DNA from: Flammeovirga agarivorans | GTDB taxonomy: Bacteria > Bacteroidota > Bacteroidia > Cytophagales > Flammeovirgaceae | Length of the DNA: 64,000 nucleotides | NCBI RefSeq assembly: GCF_012641475.1 | Contig: NZ_JABAIL010000004.1 | Location: 721,881 to 785,880 of the forward strand | Direction of reading: 5' to 3' | Shown: positions 26,076 through 35,125 of the stretch, one piece after another | Numbering within the stretch: the stretch's first letter is position 1 | Layout: the number at the start of each line of letters is the position of its first letter | Program-made: the position numbers and the translations under genes | The notes under the pieces: generated by a model | Seen by the model: only the letters and a program-made list of their open reading frames with translations | What the model was told of the DNA's origin: nothing | Database searches by the model: none

Positions 26076-27512
26076 TTACTTACACTCGTGTCTTGGGTCG
26101 TTAAATACCGCATAATATACAATCAGACGCAATCTCATTGTCTGACCATTAAGCGGGTGTAATATTGGACTTTCGTCGTCAGCGAAAACCAGCTTTCTAA
26201 TATTTGATGATTGTTGGTTTGGTAATAACACCAATCCATCATCATCGAGTGGAAGGTTATAGAATTCTCTATACGCACGATCCTGTAAATAGGTTGCCAG
26301 TTTACCGTAACTATATGTTTGGGTATTTGATCCGTATGTCACTGTTTGATCACCAGATGACGGATATTGTGCTTGTAAAAATCTATATTGCTGTGATGTT
26401 TCTGATATTGTCTGGATTGAACCATCTTCATTCATAAAACCAAAAAACAGCCCTGAAGGAGGTGGCATATTAGATGATGGGAAAATCTTGTACTCAGGAT
26501 CATCTACACCTACAGCAGAGACTACTAAATCTGCTCTATTTAAATGTACTTCTCGTAAGCTATCATCCCCTGTATAAGTACCTGGTTCTTTTACAAAAAG
26601 ATCCATTAAGTTAGGAAATTTGATACGTGAGACCATTCCAGTGCCTTCAAATACAAATCCTAAATTATTAGAGTCTTCAGTTTTTACTACATCTCCAATT
26701 TGAATACCAGATGTTAAAGTACCTGGTGTATATGTAATGTTATTAAAACGTTGATTAAAGCCAAAATAGTAAGTAGTTCTTACAGTATCTTCACTAGACT
26801 CACCAAAGTAGTGCATATTCATTTCTACAACTGTTCCATAGTTCTCTAAAGAGAACTTTCCTGCCCATGCACTTTCTTGTCCTTTCTTCACTTTTATTGC
26901 AAGACCTTTGATTTTATTAGCAAAATCATCCTGATCTGCATACTCTGCATTGTCAATAATCTTCTTACCGAAAGCATTATCTAATTTGATTTTTACTGTA
27001 TCAGTTGATAGATCTTGAGGTTTAAAAGTTCTTGATCCTAAAAGCTCTGTGGCATACGAAACTGTATCAGTAGAATAATACTCTGTTGAATCGCCTATGA
27101 TGTCGTCTGTTAATTCATAAATCTCCAATGTTAGCGACTTTGTAGTATCTCCGTACAAAGAGGTTAAATCAAGACCTAATGATAAAGAAATAGAATCCAA
27201 GACCCTATCATTAAAATCTAAAGCTTCTTCAGAACCTATACTTAATTGTGTATATGATGATGTTTCAGTTTGCCCAATTTGAGTACCTTCATCTACATAA
27301 CCTGCCATAAAATAAGCACTATTCTTTGTATACAAAGAGTCTTTGTAGTGTGTTTCTATATCGATCTCTAAAGTATCGATATAACACATTTTTGTTTGAT
27401 CATCGATCAGGTCGCCTCCGATAACAATGGTTTGTAGATCCGTCTTTGTACAAGCGAATGAAAGAATTGCTGAAAATGAAGCTAATGCTCTGATTAAAAA
27501 TTTATTATTCAT
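26076..27512 (-). CDS. DUF4270 lipoprotein
   Basis: A 478-residue exported lipoprotein; the signal ends with the lipobox LSFAC (Cys21). It belongs to DUF4270, a Bacteroidota-specific family with a mostly beta mature region, recognisable from the early DTLEIDIETHYKDSLYT segment and the serine/threonine-rich strands. Its function is unknown; outer-membrane surface location is plausible. A glycogen-synthase-like gene, DUF4270 and glmS occur in this order in many Bacteroidota genomes, and the same order is seen here. Expression is separated from the upstream gene by a terminator. Confidence 0.85.
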   Translation of the reverse strand: MNNKFLIRALASFSAILSFACTKTDLQTIVIGGDLIDDQTKMCYIDTLEIDIETHYKDSLYTKNSAYFMAGYVDEGTQIGQTETSSYTQLSIGSEEALDFNDRVLDSISLSLGLDLTSLYGDTTKSLTLEIYELTDDIIGDSTEYYSTDTVSYATELLGSRTFKPQDLSTDTVKIKLDNAFGKKIIDNAEYADQDDFANKIKGLAIKVKKGQESAWAGKFSLENYGTVVEMNMHYFGESSEDTVRTTYYFGFNQRFNNITYTPGTLTSGIQIGDVVKTEDSNNLGFVFEGTGMVSRIKFPNLMDLFVKEPGTYTGDDSLREVHLNRADLVVSAVGVDDPEYKIFPSSNMPPPSGLFFGFMNEDGSIQTISETSQQYRFLQAQYPSSGDQTVTYGSNTQTYSYGKLATYLQDRAYREFYNLPLDDDGLVLLPNQQSSNIRKLVFADDESPILHPLNGQTMRLRLIVYYAVFNDPRHECK

Positions 27513-27644
27513 TTGTAATTTTTCAAAAATAAAAAAGGCACCCTACCCTCCTTACTTGAATGACAATGGAATTGTAAAAATGGTTGAAAGTAAAGTATAA
27601 ATACGGTGAGACAAAAATTGTAAATTATCTAGACGTACACAAAT

Positions 27645-27683
27645 AAAAAAAGGCTATTGAAGTACTTCAATAACCTTTTTTTT
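27645..27683. terminator. Terminator after glycogen-synthase-like gene
   Basis: A long near-perfect stem (AAAGGCTATTGAAGT / ACTTCAATAACCTTT, one mismatch) with A- and T-runs on both sides. It terminates the minus-strand gene ending at 27707. Confidence 0.85.
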
Positions 27684-27706
27684 GTAAAAATACCAAAATG
27701 CTCGTT

Positions 27707-28522
27707 CTATTGAGCCAATCCAGTATAAATATCATAGTATGAGTCCGCGTATTCATCACCTTCAGGCTCTGTTTCCGTTACTTTCTCACCATAAGTTGAA
27801 AGTACTTCTACTACATCCTCTTTAATTGAAGGAGAACCTTTAGTTACACGGTCTGCATATTCAGAACCGATTTTAATAAAACTATTGTAGTCAGCTGAAG
27901 ACAAATCCGATAACATAGAGTCATCGATATCTAACATCTTCACTTTCTTCGCTAGTTCTTCGTGATTAAATTTATGATCAAATTTCGTATCATAAACAGT
28001 AAATACTGTTTTAGCATTTTTGAACATTGGATCATTCTTGTAAGAAGTTTTCAAGTATAAAGGAATGAAACTTGTAAACCAATCATTACAATGAACTACA
28101 TCTGGTGCCCATCCTAATTTCTTTACTGTCTCAATTACTCCCTTACAGAAGAAAACTGATCTGTCATCATTATCTGAGAAAAACTCATCGCTTTTCTTGT
28201 CTCTGAAAACAGACTTTCTGTGGAAATAATCTTCGTTATCTATAAAGTAAACTTGCAATTTTGCACTTTGGATTGAAGCAACTTTGATAGTTAGTGGTTT
28301 TTCCTCCTCGCCTACGGCAATGTTCATCCCTGAAAGTCTTACCACTTCATGTAATCTGTTCTTACGCTCATTGATCAATCCAAATCTTGGAACCATAATT
28401 CTGATTTCCATACCTCTTTCTTGCATGTGTTGAGGAAGCTTCCTAACATAATCTGCAACTTCAGAAGTTTTCAAAAATGGATTTATCTCACTTGAAACGT
28501 AAAGAATTTTTAATTTTGACAT
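27707..28522 (-). CDS. Half-length glycogen/starch synthase (GT5 N-domain only)
   Basis: A 271-residue protein that matches only the N-terminal Rossmann domain of GT5 glycogen/starch synthases. It starts KILYVSSEINPFLKTSEVADYVRKLP (in parts; compare the ADP-glucose motif KTGGLADV, here KTSEVADY) and has VVHCNDWFTSFIPLYL near 145. The whole C-terminal domain, which carries the nucleotide-sugar catalytic residues, is absent, and the Gly-Gly of KTGG is replaced. Such short versions are common in Bacteroidota next to panC and DUF4270. Catalysis as a glycogen synthase is doubtful. Confidence 0.85.
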   Translation of the reverse strand: MSKLKILYVSSEINPFLKTSEVADYVRKLPQHMQERGMEIRIMVPRFGLINERKNRLHEVVRLSGMNIAVGEEEKPLTIKVASIQSAKLQVYFIDNEDYFHRKSVFRDKKSDEFFSDNDDRSVFFCKGVIETVKKLGWAPDVVHCNDWFTSFIPLYLKTSYKNDPMFKNAKTVFTVYDTKFDHKFNHEELAKKVKMLDIDDSMLSDLSSADYNSFIKIGSEYADRVTKGSPSIKEDVVEVLSTYGEKVTETEPEGDEYADSYYDIYTGLAQ

Positions 28523-28550
28523 ATTCTACCGTATTTACACCTTTTCTTCG

Positions 28551-28582
28551 CAAAAGTACGGAAGAACTTGCTTAAATTCAAC
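28551..28582 (-). promoter_or_regulatory. Promoter of the GT5-like gene
   Basis: On the minus strand GTTG (28582-28579) is followed after 20 nt by TACTTTTG (28558-28551), matching the Bacteroidota -33/-7 pattern. The -7 box is about 29 bp upstream of the start codon. Confidence 0.6.
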
Positions 28583-28652
28583 TTTTAAAAGTAAACTAAC
28601 TTAAATTCACATTTTTACTTAATAATTTAATTTTAAAAAATCAACCCCTAAA

Positions 28653-29510
28653 ATGGACGTTTTTAATAAAGTTAGCACGTTAAAAGATTTTGTAAATAAT
28701 TGTAGATTTTCAAAAAAAAGTGTTGGATTTGTCCCAACAATGGGTGCATTACATCATGGACATATCACTTTAATTAAAAAATCAATTCAAGAAAATGACA
28801 TCACTATTTGCAGTATTTTTGTAAACCCTACCCAATTCAATAATGCCATCGATTTAAAACATTATCCTGTCCAACATGAACAAGATAAAAAGATGCTAGA
28901 AGAAGCTGGATGTTCAGCACTTTTCCTTCCTTCAGTTGAAGAGATGTATCCTATGGGTATAGAACAAAGTCAAATTACAGGATTTAATTTTGGTATCATA
29001 GAAAAGCAATTGGAAGGTGCTTTTAGACCTGGACATTTCAATGGAGTAGGCATTGTCGTTAGCAAACTATTTCATATGGTCAATCCTGACAAAGCATATT
29101 TTGGATTAAAAGATTTACAACAATTTCTAATCATCAGAAAAATGACATCTGATTTATCATTTGGCATTGATGTAATTGGAGTTCCTACGGTAAGAGAGAA
29201 CGATGGTTTAGCCATGTCCTCTAGAAATCTTAGACTTACAGAAGATGAAAGAAAGGTTGCTCCTTTTATTTATGAAGTGATTAGTACAATGAAAGAAAAA
29301 ATTGATCACAATCAGGCTCCAAAAGAAGTATTGGATTGGGGAATTGCTAAATTTCAAAATAATACGAAATTTCATTTAGAATATTTGGAAATTGTAGACA
29401 CAACAACACTTACAAAAGTTGAAGACTACAAAAAGCCATTAAGTTATGCAATAGTAATTGCGGCCCACTTGGGTAAAGTAAGGTTAATTGATAATCTTTT
29501 AATAGAGTAA
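28653..29510 (+). CDS. panC: Pantothenate synthetase PanC
   Basis: A 285-residue ligase that condenses pantoate and beta-alanine with ATP in coenzyme A synthesis. Motifs are VPTMGALHHGHITLIK (about 27-42, HxGH nucleotide site), FVNPTQFN (near 56), GVGIVVSKLFHMVNP, YFGLKDLQQ (near 150) and MSSRNLRL (KMSKS-like, near 187). It is divergent from the GT5-like gene. The usual panD neighbour is not downstream; a terminator and a subtilase gene follow instead. Confidence 0.97.
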   Translation: MDVFNKVSTLKDFVNNCRFSKKSVGFVPTMGALHHGHITLIKKSIQENDITICSIFVNPTQFNNAIDLKHYPVQHEQDKKMLEEAGCSALFLPSVEEMYPMGIEQSQITGFNFGIIEKQLEGAFRPGHFNGVGIVVSKLFHMVNPDKAYFGLKDLQQFLIIRKMTSDLSFGIDVIGVPTVRENDGLAMSSRNLRLTEDERKVAPFIYEVISTMKEKIDHNQAPKEVLDWGIAKFQNNTKFHLEYLEIVDTTTLTKVEDYKKPLSYAIVIAAHLGKVRLIDNLLIE

Positions 29511-29545
29511 TAATTATATCAACCATATGAACTGAACAGTACTTC

Positions 29546-29588
29546 AAAAAAAAGATCCGTTTGAAATAAAATCAAACGGATCTTTTTA
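29546..29588. terminator. Bidirectional intrinsic terminator
   Basis: A perfect 16-bp stem (AAAAAGATCCGTTTGA with its complement) around a 7-nt loop, with A and T tracts. It serves panC (plus) and the subtilase gene (minus). Confidence 0.9.
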
Positions 29589-29609
29589 TTTACATAAAAT
29601 CTCTAGTGA

Positions 29610-31241
29610 TTACTTAGAGATTTTTTCTGCATACTTCACAGCCTCATATAAGTTGATTACACCACCAGAAACTGATAATGATCCAAACTTCACTTTTTCT
29701 GGCTCCTGTCCTTCTTCTAAGTCTTTATAACCTGGCTTTAAAACTTCTTTCGATTTTAATGAAGTTACCGTCTTCATTAAAATTTTCTTCACTTGGTAAG
29801 CTGAAAGGTTAGGGTAATATGACATCAATACAGCTGCACATCCTGCTACAACAGGAGAAGCCATACTTGTACCATTTAATGCTTGGTATTCAGAACCAGG
29901 TACAGTTGAATAAATATCAAAACCTGGAGCAAATAGATCTACATTTTTCTTAGCATAATTTGAGAAATAAGCTGGAAGCTCCTCATCTGTATGCCATGTA
30001 GACGCACCTACCTCGATCCAGTTTTTAGCTGTTTTCCCGGAGTTGAATTTATCTTTAGGGAAGTTTCTTTCCTTATCTGTGTTTTTGTTATCATTACCAG
30101 CAGCATGCACTAATAAAACACCTTTTGAATCTGCATATTTGATTGCTGCATCAACAATATCTTTGTTTGGTGAGAATGGTTTACCAAAACTCATATTGAT
30201 AATATCTGCACCATTATCAACAGCATAAATAATAGAGTTAGCAACATCCTTATCTCTTTCGTCTCCATTTGGTACAGTACGTACTACCATAATCTCTACA
30301 TTATCGGCAACACCTTTAATACCAAGATCATTTGTTCTGTCAGCACCAATAATACCAGCTACGTGTGTACCATGAGTAGCATCAGGACCCATAACCTTAT
30401 TGTTACCATAGTTCTTTTGCTTCAAATCAGTGATATCATCACCTACAATTTCTCTAGTATTTAACTCAGGATTGTAGTTGTATTCAATTTGATCTTGGAA
30501 ATACTTAACACCTTCAGCAATTCTTTCTTCAGTTGCTCCTTGTGCTGTCATTCCTTCTACCATTTGAGCCATACCTAGAAGAACCTCGTCTTGAGTTTCA
30601 AGTGTTTCTAATGCTCCTAAAATTTCGTCTTCAGACTCAAGATCAAAATAAGCCATAAATAATGCCTTACCTCTTTTGAACTGGTGCAAAATCATGTCAT
30701 AACGAGCGTAGTTCTCTTCTGCTTTAGTAAGACCTGATTCAAAATCTTTCTTAACAACTAACCATAGCTCGTATTCTTTTTTATCAGCTTTTGCTACATC
30801 TTCTTCAGCTACACCTTCAAATTTCTTACTCAGCTTACCATATAAACGAGCTACCTCAAGGTTTTCCTCGTTTACCATTTCGCCATCAGCACCACCAATG
30901 AAGTTCCATCCGTCTACATCATCGATGTAACCATTTTTATCGTCATCTTGACCATTACCAGCGACTTCTTTTGTGTTATGCCAGATTACTGACTTAAGGT
31001 CTTCATGGTCAATATCAATACCACTATCTATTACAGCAACAACTACTTTCTTAGATTTCTTACCTTTCAAGATTTCATTGTAAGCTCTTTCAGCTCCAAC
31101 GCCATAAACACTATCCTGTTCATAATCTAAATTATACCAGTTTTCGGGTGCTCCTCTTAATGGGTCCTGAGCTTGAGCTGCAATTCCAACATGTGCAACT
31201 AGGGCACCAGCTAATAGTATTCTTTTTAGTGATTTTGTCAT
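29610..31241 (-). CDS. Subtilisin-like serine protease (S8) with insert
   Basis: A secreted 543-residue peptidase; residues 1-24 are a signal peptide (ending AQAQ). The catalytic triad is Asp72 (AVIDSGIDIDHEDL), His290 (HGTHVAG) and Ser459 (NGTSMASPVVAG), with oxyanion Asn383 (HAAGND). There are 218 residues between Asp and His, against about 30 in subtilisin. The extra stretch (about 120-285) is charged and predominantly helical. An inhibitory I9-like propeptide is not obvious. It is probably an envelope or extracellular protease; the insert may regulate access to the site. Confidence 0.92.
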   Translation of the reverse strand: MTKSLKRILLAGALVAHVGIAAQAQDPLRGAPENWYNLDYEQDSVYGVGAERAYNEILKGKKSKKVVVAVIDSGIDIDHEDLKSVIWHNTKEVAGNGQDDDKNGYIDDVDGWNFIGGADGEMVNEENLEVARLYGKLSKKFEGVAEEDVAKADKKEYELWLVVKKDFESGLTKAEENYARYDMILHQFKRGKALFMAYFDLESEDEILGALETLETQDEVLLGMAQMVEGMTAQGATEERIAEGVKYFQDQIEYNYNPELNTREIVGDDITDLKQKNYGNNKVMGPDATHGTHVAGIIGADRTNDLGIKGVADNVEIMVVRTVPNGDERDKDVANSIIYAVDNGADIINMSFGKPFSPNKDIVDAAIKYADSKGVLLVHAAGNDNKNTDKERNFPKDKFNSGKTAKNWIEVGASTWHTDEELPAYFSNYAKKNVDLFAPGFDIYSTVPGSEYQALNGTSMASPVVAGCAAVLMSYYPNLSAYQVKKILMKTVTSLKSKEVLKPGYKDLEEGQEPEKVKFGSLSVSGGVINLYEAVKYAEKISK

Positions 31242-31274
31242 TTTTATATATGTGTGTAAATATATTTGTTGTCC

Positions 31275-31610
31275 CTACCTTTTCTTTTTTATAGTAGGCC
31301 AAGAATTATTAAAAAAATATCTGATTGAAAGAACTAACGCTAAAATTATAATAAATGCACCTAATTTACCTAATAGGATTCCAAATGCATCAAAAATATA
31401 TGGTAAAGTAACAAAAAGAGATGCGAAAATAAAACCAAAACCAAGGTCGATAAACATCCTATCTCTGTCATTATATTCAGGTTGTTTATTACATATTGGA
31501 CATTTTTTGTCTTCTAATCTAAAACCATATAAAAAAAGATGCTGCCACTTGTATTTAGAACAAGTGACAACTTCCTTTTTTTGGCGAAGATGCTTCTTCT
31601 TTCTAGCCAT
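31275..31610 (-). CDS. Small membrane protein with cysteine pair (possible zinc ribbon)
   Basis: A 111-residue protein not assignable to a known family. The N-terminus is very basic (MARKKKHLRQKK). Cys17 and the pair in KKCPICNK (Cys38, Cys41) could form a partial zinc ribbon, although only three cysteines are present. Two membrane helices cover about 53-100 (FIFASLFVTLPYIF and AFIIILALVLSI). It lies 16 bp after hemL and on the same strand as the subtilase, so it fits the transcription unit better than the overlapping plus-strand frame. A role in membrane protein quality control or anchoring is speculation. Confidence 0.7.
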   Translation of the reverse strand: MARKKKHLRQKKEVVTCSKYKWQHLFLYGFRLEDKKCPICNKQPEYNDRDRMFIDLGFGFIFASLFVTLPYIFDAFGILLGKLGAFIIILALVLSIRYFFNNSWPTIKKKR

Positions 31611-31626
31611 ATTTAATATTTTCAGA

Positions 31627-32919
31627 TTAACCTTCTACTGCAATCAATGATGATTTCACTGCAGCGATAATTTGCTGAATATTTTCGTCTGTTAATGCTA
31701 ATGACATGAACCAGCTTTCATATTGTGATGGAGGTAAATACACTCCGTTCTCAAGCATCTGATGGAAAAACTTACCAAATTTTTCAGTATTTGTAGTCTG
31801 TGCATCAGCGAAATTATCCACCTCATTTTCTGTAAAGAAAATACAAATCATTGAACCTAATAGCGTTACTTGATAAGGAAGATTCAATTCTTTTAAAACG
31901 GCTTGAATACCTTCAGCTAATTTTTCACCTTTTGCTGCTAATTCTGTGTAAACTTCAGGATGTTCATTTAGGTAAGTAAGCATGTTTAAACCTGCTGCCA
32001 TTGCGACTGGGTTACCCGATAAAGTACCTGCTTGATATACTGGGCCTGCAGGGGCAACGAAATTCATGATTTCAGCTTTACCTCCATAAGCACCTACTGG
32101 CATACCACCACCAATAATTTTACCTAAAGTGGTCATATCTGGAGTTACACCAAATACTTCCTGTGCTCCACCTTTAGCAAGTCTGAAACCTGTCATTACC
32201 TCATCGAAGATTAATACGATACCTTCAGCATCACATATCTCTCTTAACTTTTGAAGATAATTATCTTTCGGTAGAACTAAGCCCATATTACCAGGAACTG
32301 GTTCTATTATCAATGCAGCAATCTCCCCTTTGTTCTCAGCTACTAAAGTTTGAATCGCTTCAACATTGTTATAAGGAGCTAATAGTGTATCTTTTGCAGT
32401 ACCATCAGTTACACCTGGACTATTTGGAACACCCATAGTTACTGCTCCACTTCCTGCAGCAATTAAAAATGAATCTCCATGACCGTGATAACATCCTTCA
32501 ATTTTAATGATTTTATTTCTGCTTGTGTATCCTCTTGCTACTCTAATTGCAGACATCGTTGCCTCAGTACCAGAATTGACCATCCTTACTTTTTCAATAG
32601 ATGGTACCATTTCACAAATTAACTCTGCGATATCGATTTCTTTAGCTGTTGGTGCTCCGAATGATAAAGAGTTATTTACTGCTTCTTGAACAGCCGAAGT
32701 AATTACTGGGTGAGCATGACCTAAAATCATCGGACCCCATGAATTTATCAATTCGATGAAACTATTATCATCTTCATCTGTTATATAAGCTCCTTGAGCA
32801 CTTTTTATAAAAAGAGGAGTTCCTCCTACTGATTTGAACGCTCTAACTGGTGAATTTACACCACCTGGAATTGTGTGTTGTGCTTTGTCGAATAAGGACT
32901 TACTTTGTTTGTTATTCAC
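31627..32919 (-). CDS. hemL: Glutamate-1-semialdehyde 2,1-aminomutase HemL
   Basis: A 430-residue PLP enzyme that turns glutamate-1-semialdehyde into 5-aminolevulinate for haem synthesis. Motifs are [11 protein letters not shown] (near 18), [19 protein letters not shown] (near 115), [18 protein letters not shown] (near 238) and the PLP-lysine region [16 protein letters not shown] (near 265). The start is GTG at 32919; an in-frame stop lies 5 codons upstream and there is no ATG in the N-terminal region. A minus-strand TAnnTTTG box is present about 65 bp upstream (32984-32991). Confidence 0.97.
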   Translation of the reverse strand: MNNKQSKSLFDKAQHTIPGGVNSPVRAFKSVGGTPLFIKSAQGAYITDEDDNSFIELINSWGPMILGHAHPVITSAVQEAVNNSLSFGAPTAKEIDIAELICEMVPSIEKVRMVNSGTEATMSAIRVARGYTSRNKIIKIEGCYHGHGDSFLIAAGSGAVTMGVPNSPGVTDGTAKDTLLAPYNNVEAIQTLVAENKGEIAALIIEPVPGNMGLVLPKDNYLQKLREICDAEGIVLIFDEVMTGFRLAKGGAQEVFGVTPDMTTLGKIIGGGMPVGAYGGKAEIMNFVAPAGPVYQAGTLSGNPVAMAAGLNMLTYLNEHPEVYTELAAKGEKLAEGIQAVLKELNLPYQVTLLGSMICIFFTENEVDNFADAQTTNTEKFGKFFHQMLENGVYLPPSQYESWFMSLALTDENIQQIIAAVKSSLIAVEG

Positions 32920-33045
32920 GATCTTTATGATTTATATGTCTAAAAGATGAACTTTATATCAATTATTGTATTTATGATACCTACAAATTTAAATATTCCG
33001 TTGATATTATAAATATATTGTTTGTTACTAATGTTTATTGTAATA

Positions 33046-33080
33046 AAAAAAAGAAACCCCCGAAAATCAGAGGTTCCTTC
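33046..33080 (-). terminator. Terminator-like hairpin in front of hemL
   Basis: On the minus strand GGAACCTC / GGGGTTTC (including G-T pairs) forms a stem that is followed by eight T. It is the most GC-rich element of the 32920-33156 gap. No minus-strand gene lies just upstream, so it may end a small RNA or stray transcription, or act in the leader of the plus-strand gene. Confidence 0.45.
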
Positions 33081-33156
33081 CACTTTAATAAACTAAACTA
33101 ACAAACAAACTTCGATAATGAAATTAACATCTATTAATCAAAATACCTAACGTCTA

Positions 33157-33795
33157 ATGGATAATTTTGAAAAAAAAATTAAAATATCTTATATCAACTT
33201 TATATCGTCTAATAATCAACGTCCTAACAGTCTAAAAGCTCTTTCAAAGAGCGATGATTCTTTGGAATATGAAGAGCTGATTAAAAGTTTTTCTTCTGTT
33301 GAACAAATTGAAACTGACATATGGATATCGGCTCTTGAAAATGCTTATTCAAACGCTAGTAGCGATCCTAATTTCAAGGAATATATGATACGAGAAAGGA
33401 TCTTATCTTTTTTTTATAATTGGATTGAGGTTTTAAAAAAAGACCAAGATTTCTATAAATATTCTACAAACATTCATTCAATTTTTGAGTTTAAGTCAAT
33501 AGATGACCGAAGAATCAAAGTAAAGAAAGCATTTGATATTATTTTTACTCCAATGCTAGAAGAAGGTTTTGAAACCGGTGAAATTGAATCTAGAATGTTT
33601 GTTTCAGATTATTATATCGATTTTATTTTTGCTCAAGCTGTCATTATCACAAAATACTGGAGCAATGATACATCAGAAGATACTGAAAACACCGACGAAG
33701 CCATTGAAAAGAGCGTTAATTTAGTCATGGATTTAATTGGACCTAATTTTACTGATTCGGCATTTCTCCTTGGTAAATTTCTACTTCAAAAATAA
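33157..33795 (+). CDS. TetR-like regulator
   Basis: A 212-residue all-helical protein. The N-terminal 50 residues resemble a worn TetR helix-turn-helix (KKIKISYINFISSNN then SLKALSKSD and ELIKSFSSVEQIETDIW, in the position of the F-S-K/E-E helix), and the rest is like the C-terminal ligand/dimer domain of TetR proteins that accompany ABC1 kinases in Bacteroidota. Glycines of a normal HTH turn are missing, so DNA binding is uncertain. It is 6 bp before the ABC1/UbiB kinase gene, clearly in one operon. A 10-codon mini-ORF (33118-33150) ends 6 bp before its start. Confidence 0.65.
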   Translation: MDNFEKKIKISYINFISSNNQRPNSLKALSKSDDSLEYEELIKSFSSVEQIETDIWISALENAYSNASSDPNFKEYMIRERILSFFYNWIEVLKKDQDFYKYSTNIHSIFEFKSIDDRRIKVKKAFDIIFTPMLEEGFETGEIESRMFVSDYYIDFIFAQAVIITKYWSNDTSEDTENTDEAIEKSVNLVMDLIGPNFTDSAFLLGKFLLQK

Positions 33796-33801
33796 TTATA
33801 C

Positions 33802-35124
33802 ATGAGCGATATCGATAAAAAGATCCAGAAAAGTATCCCATCAACAAGAGCCCAAAGAGTATCTAGGTTTGTAAAAGTTGGAGCAAAGGTTAGTACGAAT
33901 TATTTAAAACATTACGCAAAATCAGTTATTGACTCTGATTACGACAGGAAGGAAGAATTACATAAAGATAATGCGTCTGATGTTTATGATGCTCTTAGTG
34001 AATTAAAGGGTAGTGCATTAAAAGTGGCTCAGATGATGAGTATGGATAAAAACATGCTTCCACAAGCCTACACTGATAAATTTCAGATGTCGCAATATTC
34101 CGCCCCTCCATTATCTCTACCGCTAGTTAACAAAACCTTTCAAAAAGCATTCGGTAAAGCACCATATCAAATTTTTGATGAGTTCTCTAAAGAAGCTATC
34201 AATGCTGCTTCTATAGGACAAGTACATCTTGCAGTAAAAGATGGTAAAAAATATGCGGTAAAAGTTCAATATCCTGGAGTTGCCGAAAGTGTCAGTTCAG
34301 ACCTTAAATTGGTAAAACCAATTGCAGTAAGAATGATGGGACTCAATGAAAAAGATGTTGACCATTACATGAAAGAAGTTGAGGTCATGCTACTTTCAGA
34401 AACCGATTATGAGTTGGAACTAAAAAGATCTCAAAAGATCACTAAAGATTGTTCTCATATTGAGAATATACATTTCCCTGAATACTACCCAGAATATTCA
34501 TCAAAGAAAATTCTTACAATGGATTGGCTAGATGGAAAACATGTTAGCGAGTTTTTAGAAGACAACCCATCTCAAGAAGTAAGAAATAAAATTGGACAGG
34601 CACTTTGGGACTTCTATGATTATCAAGTGCACCAAATGAAAGAAGTACATGCAGATCCTCATCCGGGTAATTTCTTGATTGATTCAGAAGGATCTTTAGG
34701 AATTATCGATTTTGGTTGTGTAAAAGAAATACCTGAAGATTTCTATGAAAATTACTTCAACCTTATGATCCCTGAGAACATGCAAAATGATACTAAGAGA
34801 AGGGAAGTATTTGGGAATATGAGATTCATATATGAAGATGATACACCTCAAGATAAAGAGAAGTTAGATCGACTTTTTCAATCTATGATTGGGATTCTTT
34901 CTAGACCGTTTCACACTCCTACTTTTGATTTTAGTAATGAAGCTTATTTCTCTGAAATCACTGAGTTGGCAGATAATCAAGAAAATCAATCTTTATTAAG
35001 AAAGTCAAAGAAGCCAAGAGGTCAAAGAGATGGACTTTATCTCAATAGAACCTATTTTGGTTTATATTCCATCTTACATCAATTAAATGCAGAAATAAGT
35101 ACCAGATCAATATTTTTCAGTTGA
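33802..35124 (+). CDS. ABC1/AarF/UbiB family atypical kinase
   Basis: A 440-residue protein-kinase-like protein. Family motifs are GSALKVAQMMSMDKNMLP (near 70, the KxGQ helix, here KVAQ), NAASIGQVH (near 134, the A-rich loop), KYAVKVQYPG (ATP Lys), HADPHPGNF (catalytic-loop equivalent, near 284) and GIIDFGC (DFG-like, near 299). Members support ubiquinone/menaquinone lipid metabolism and act as ATPases rather than classical kinases. Its stop is 1 bp from the convergent hybrid kinase stop. It pairs with the TetR-like gene. Confidence 0.9.
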   Translation: MSDIDKKIQKSIPSTRAQRVSRFVKVGAKVSTNYLKHYAKSVIDSDYDRKEELHKDNASDVYDALSELKGSALKVAQMMSMDKNMLPQAYTDKFQMSQYSAPPLSLPLVNKTFQKAFGKAPYQIFDEFSKEAINAASIGQVHLAVKDGKKYAVKVQYPGVAESVSSDLKLVKPIAVRMMGLNEKDVDHYMKEVEVMLLSETDYELELKRSQKITKDCSHIENIHFPEYYPEYSSKKILTMDWLDGKHVSEFLEDNPSQEVRNKIGQALWDFYDYQVHQMKEVHADPHPGNFLIDSEGSLGIIDFGCVKEIPEDFYENYFNLMIPENMQNDTKRREVFGNMRFIYEDDTPQDKEKLDRLFQSMIGILSRPFHTPTFDFSNEAYFSEITELADNQENQSLLRKSKKPRGQRDGLYLNRTYFGLYSILHQLNAEISTRSIFFS

Positions 35125-35125
35125 T

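Noticed and set aside
31252..31650. 132-residue plus-strand frame opposite the small membrane protein
   Set aside because: Antisense to a minus-strand frame that fits the operon, has the cysteine motif and membrane helices; the plus-strand product looks like a shadow.
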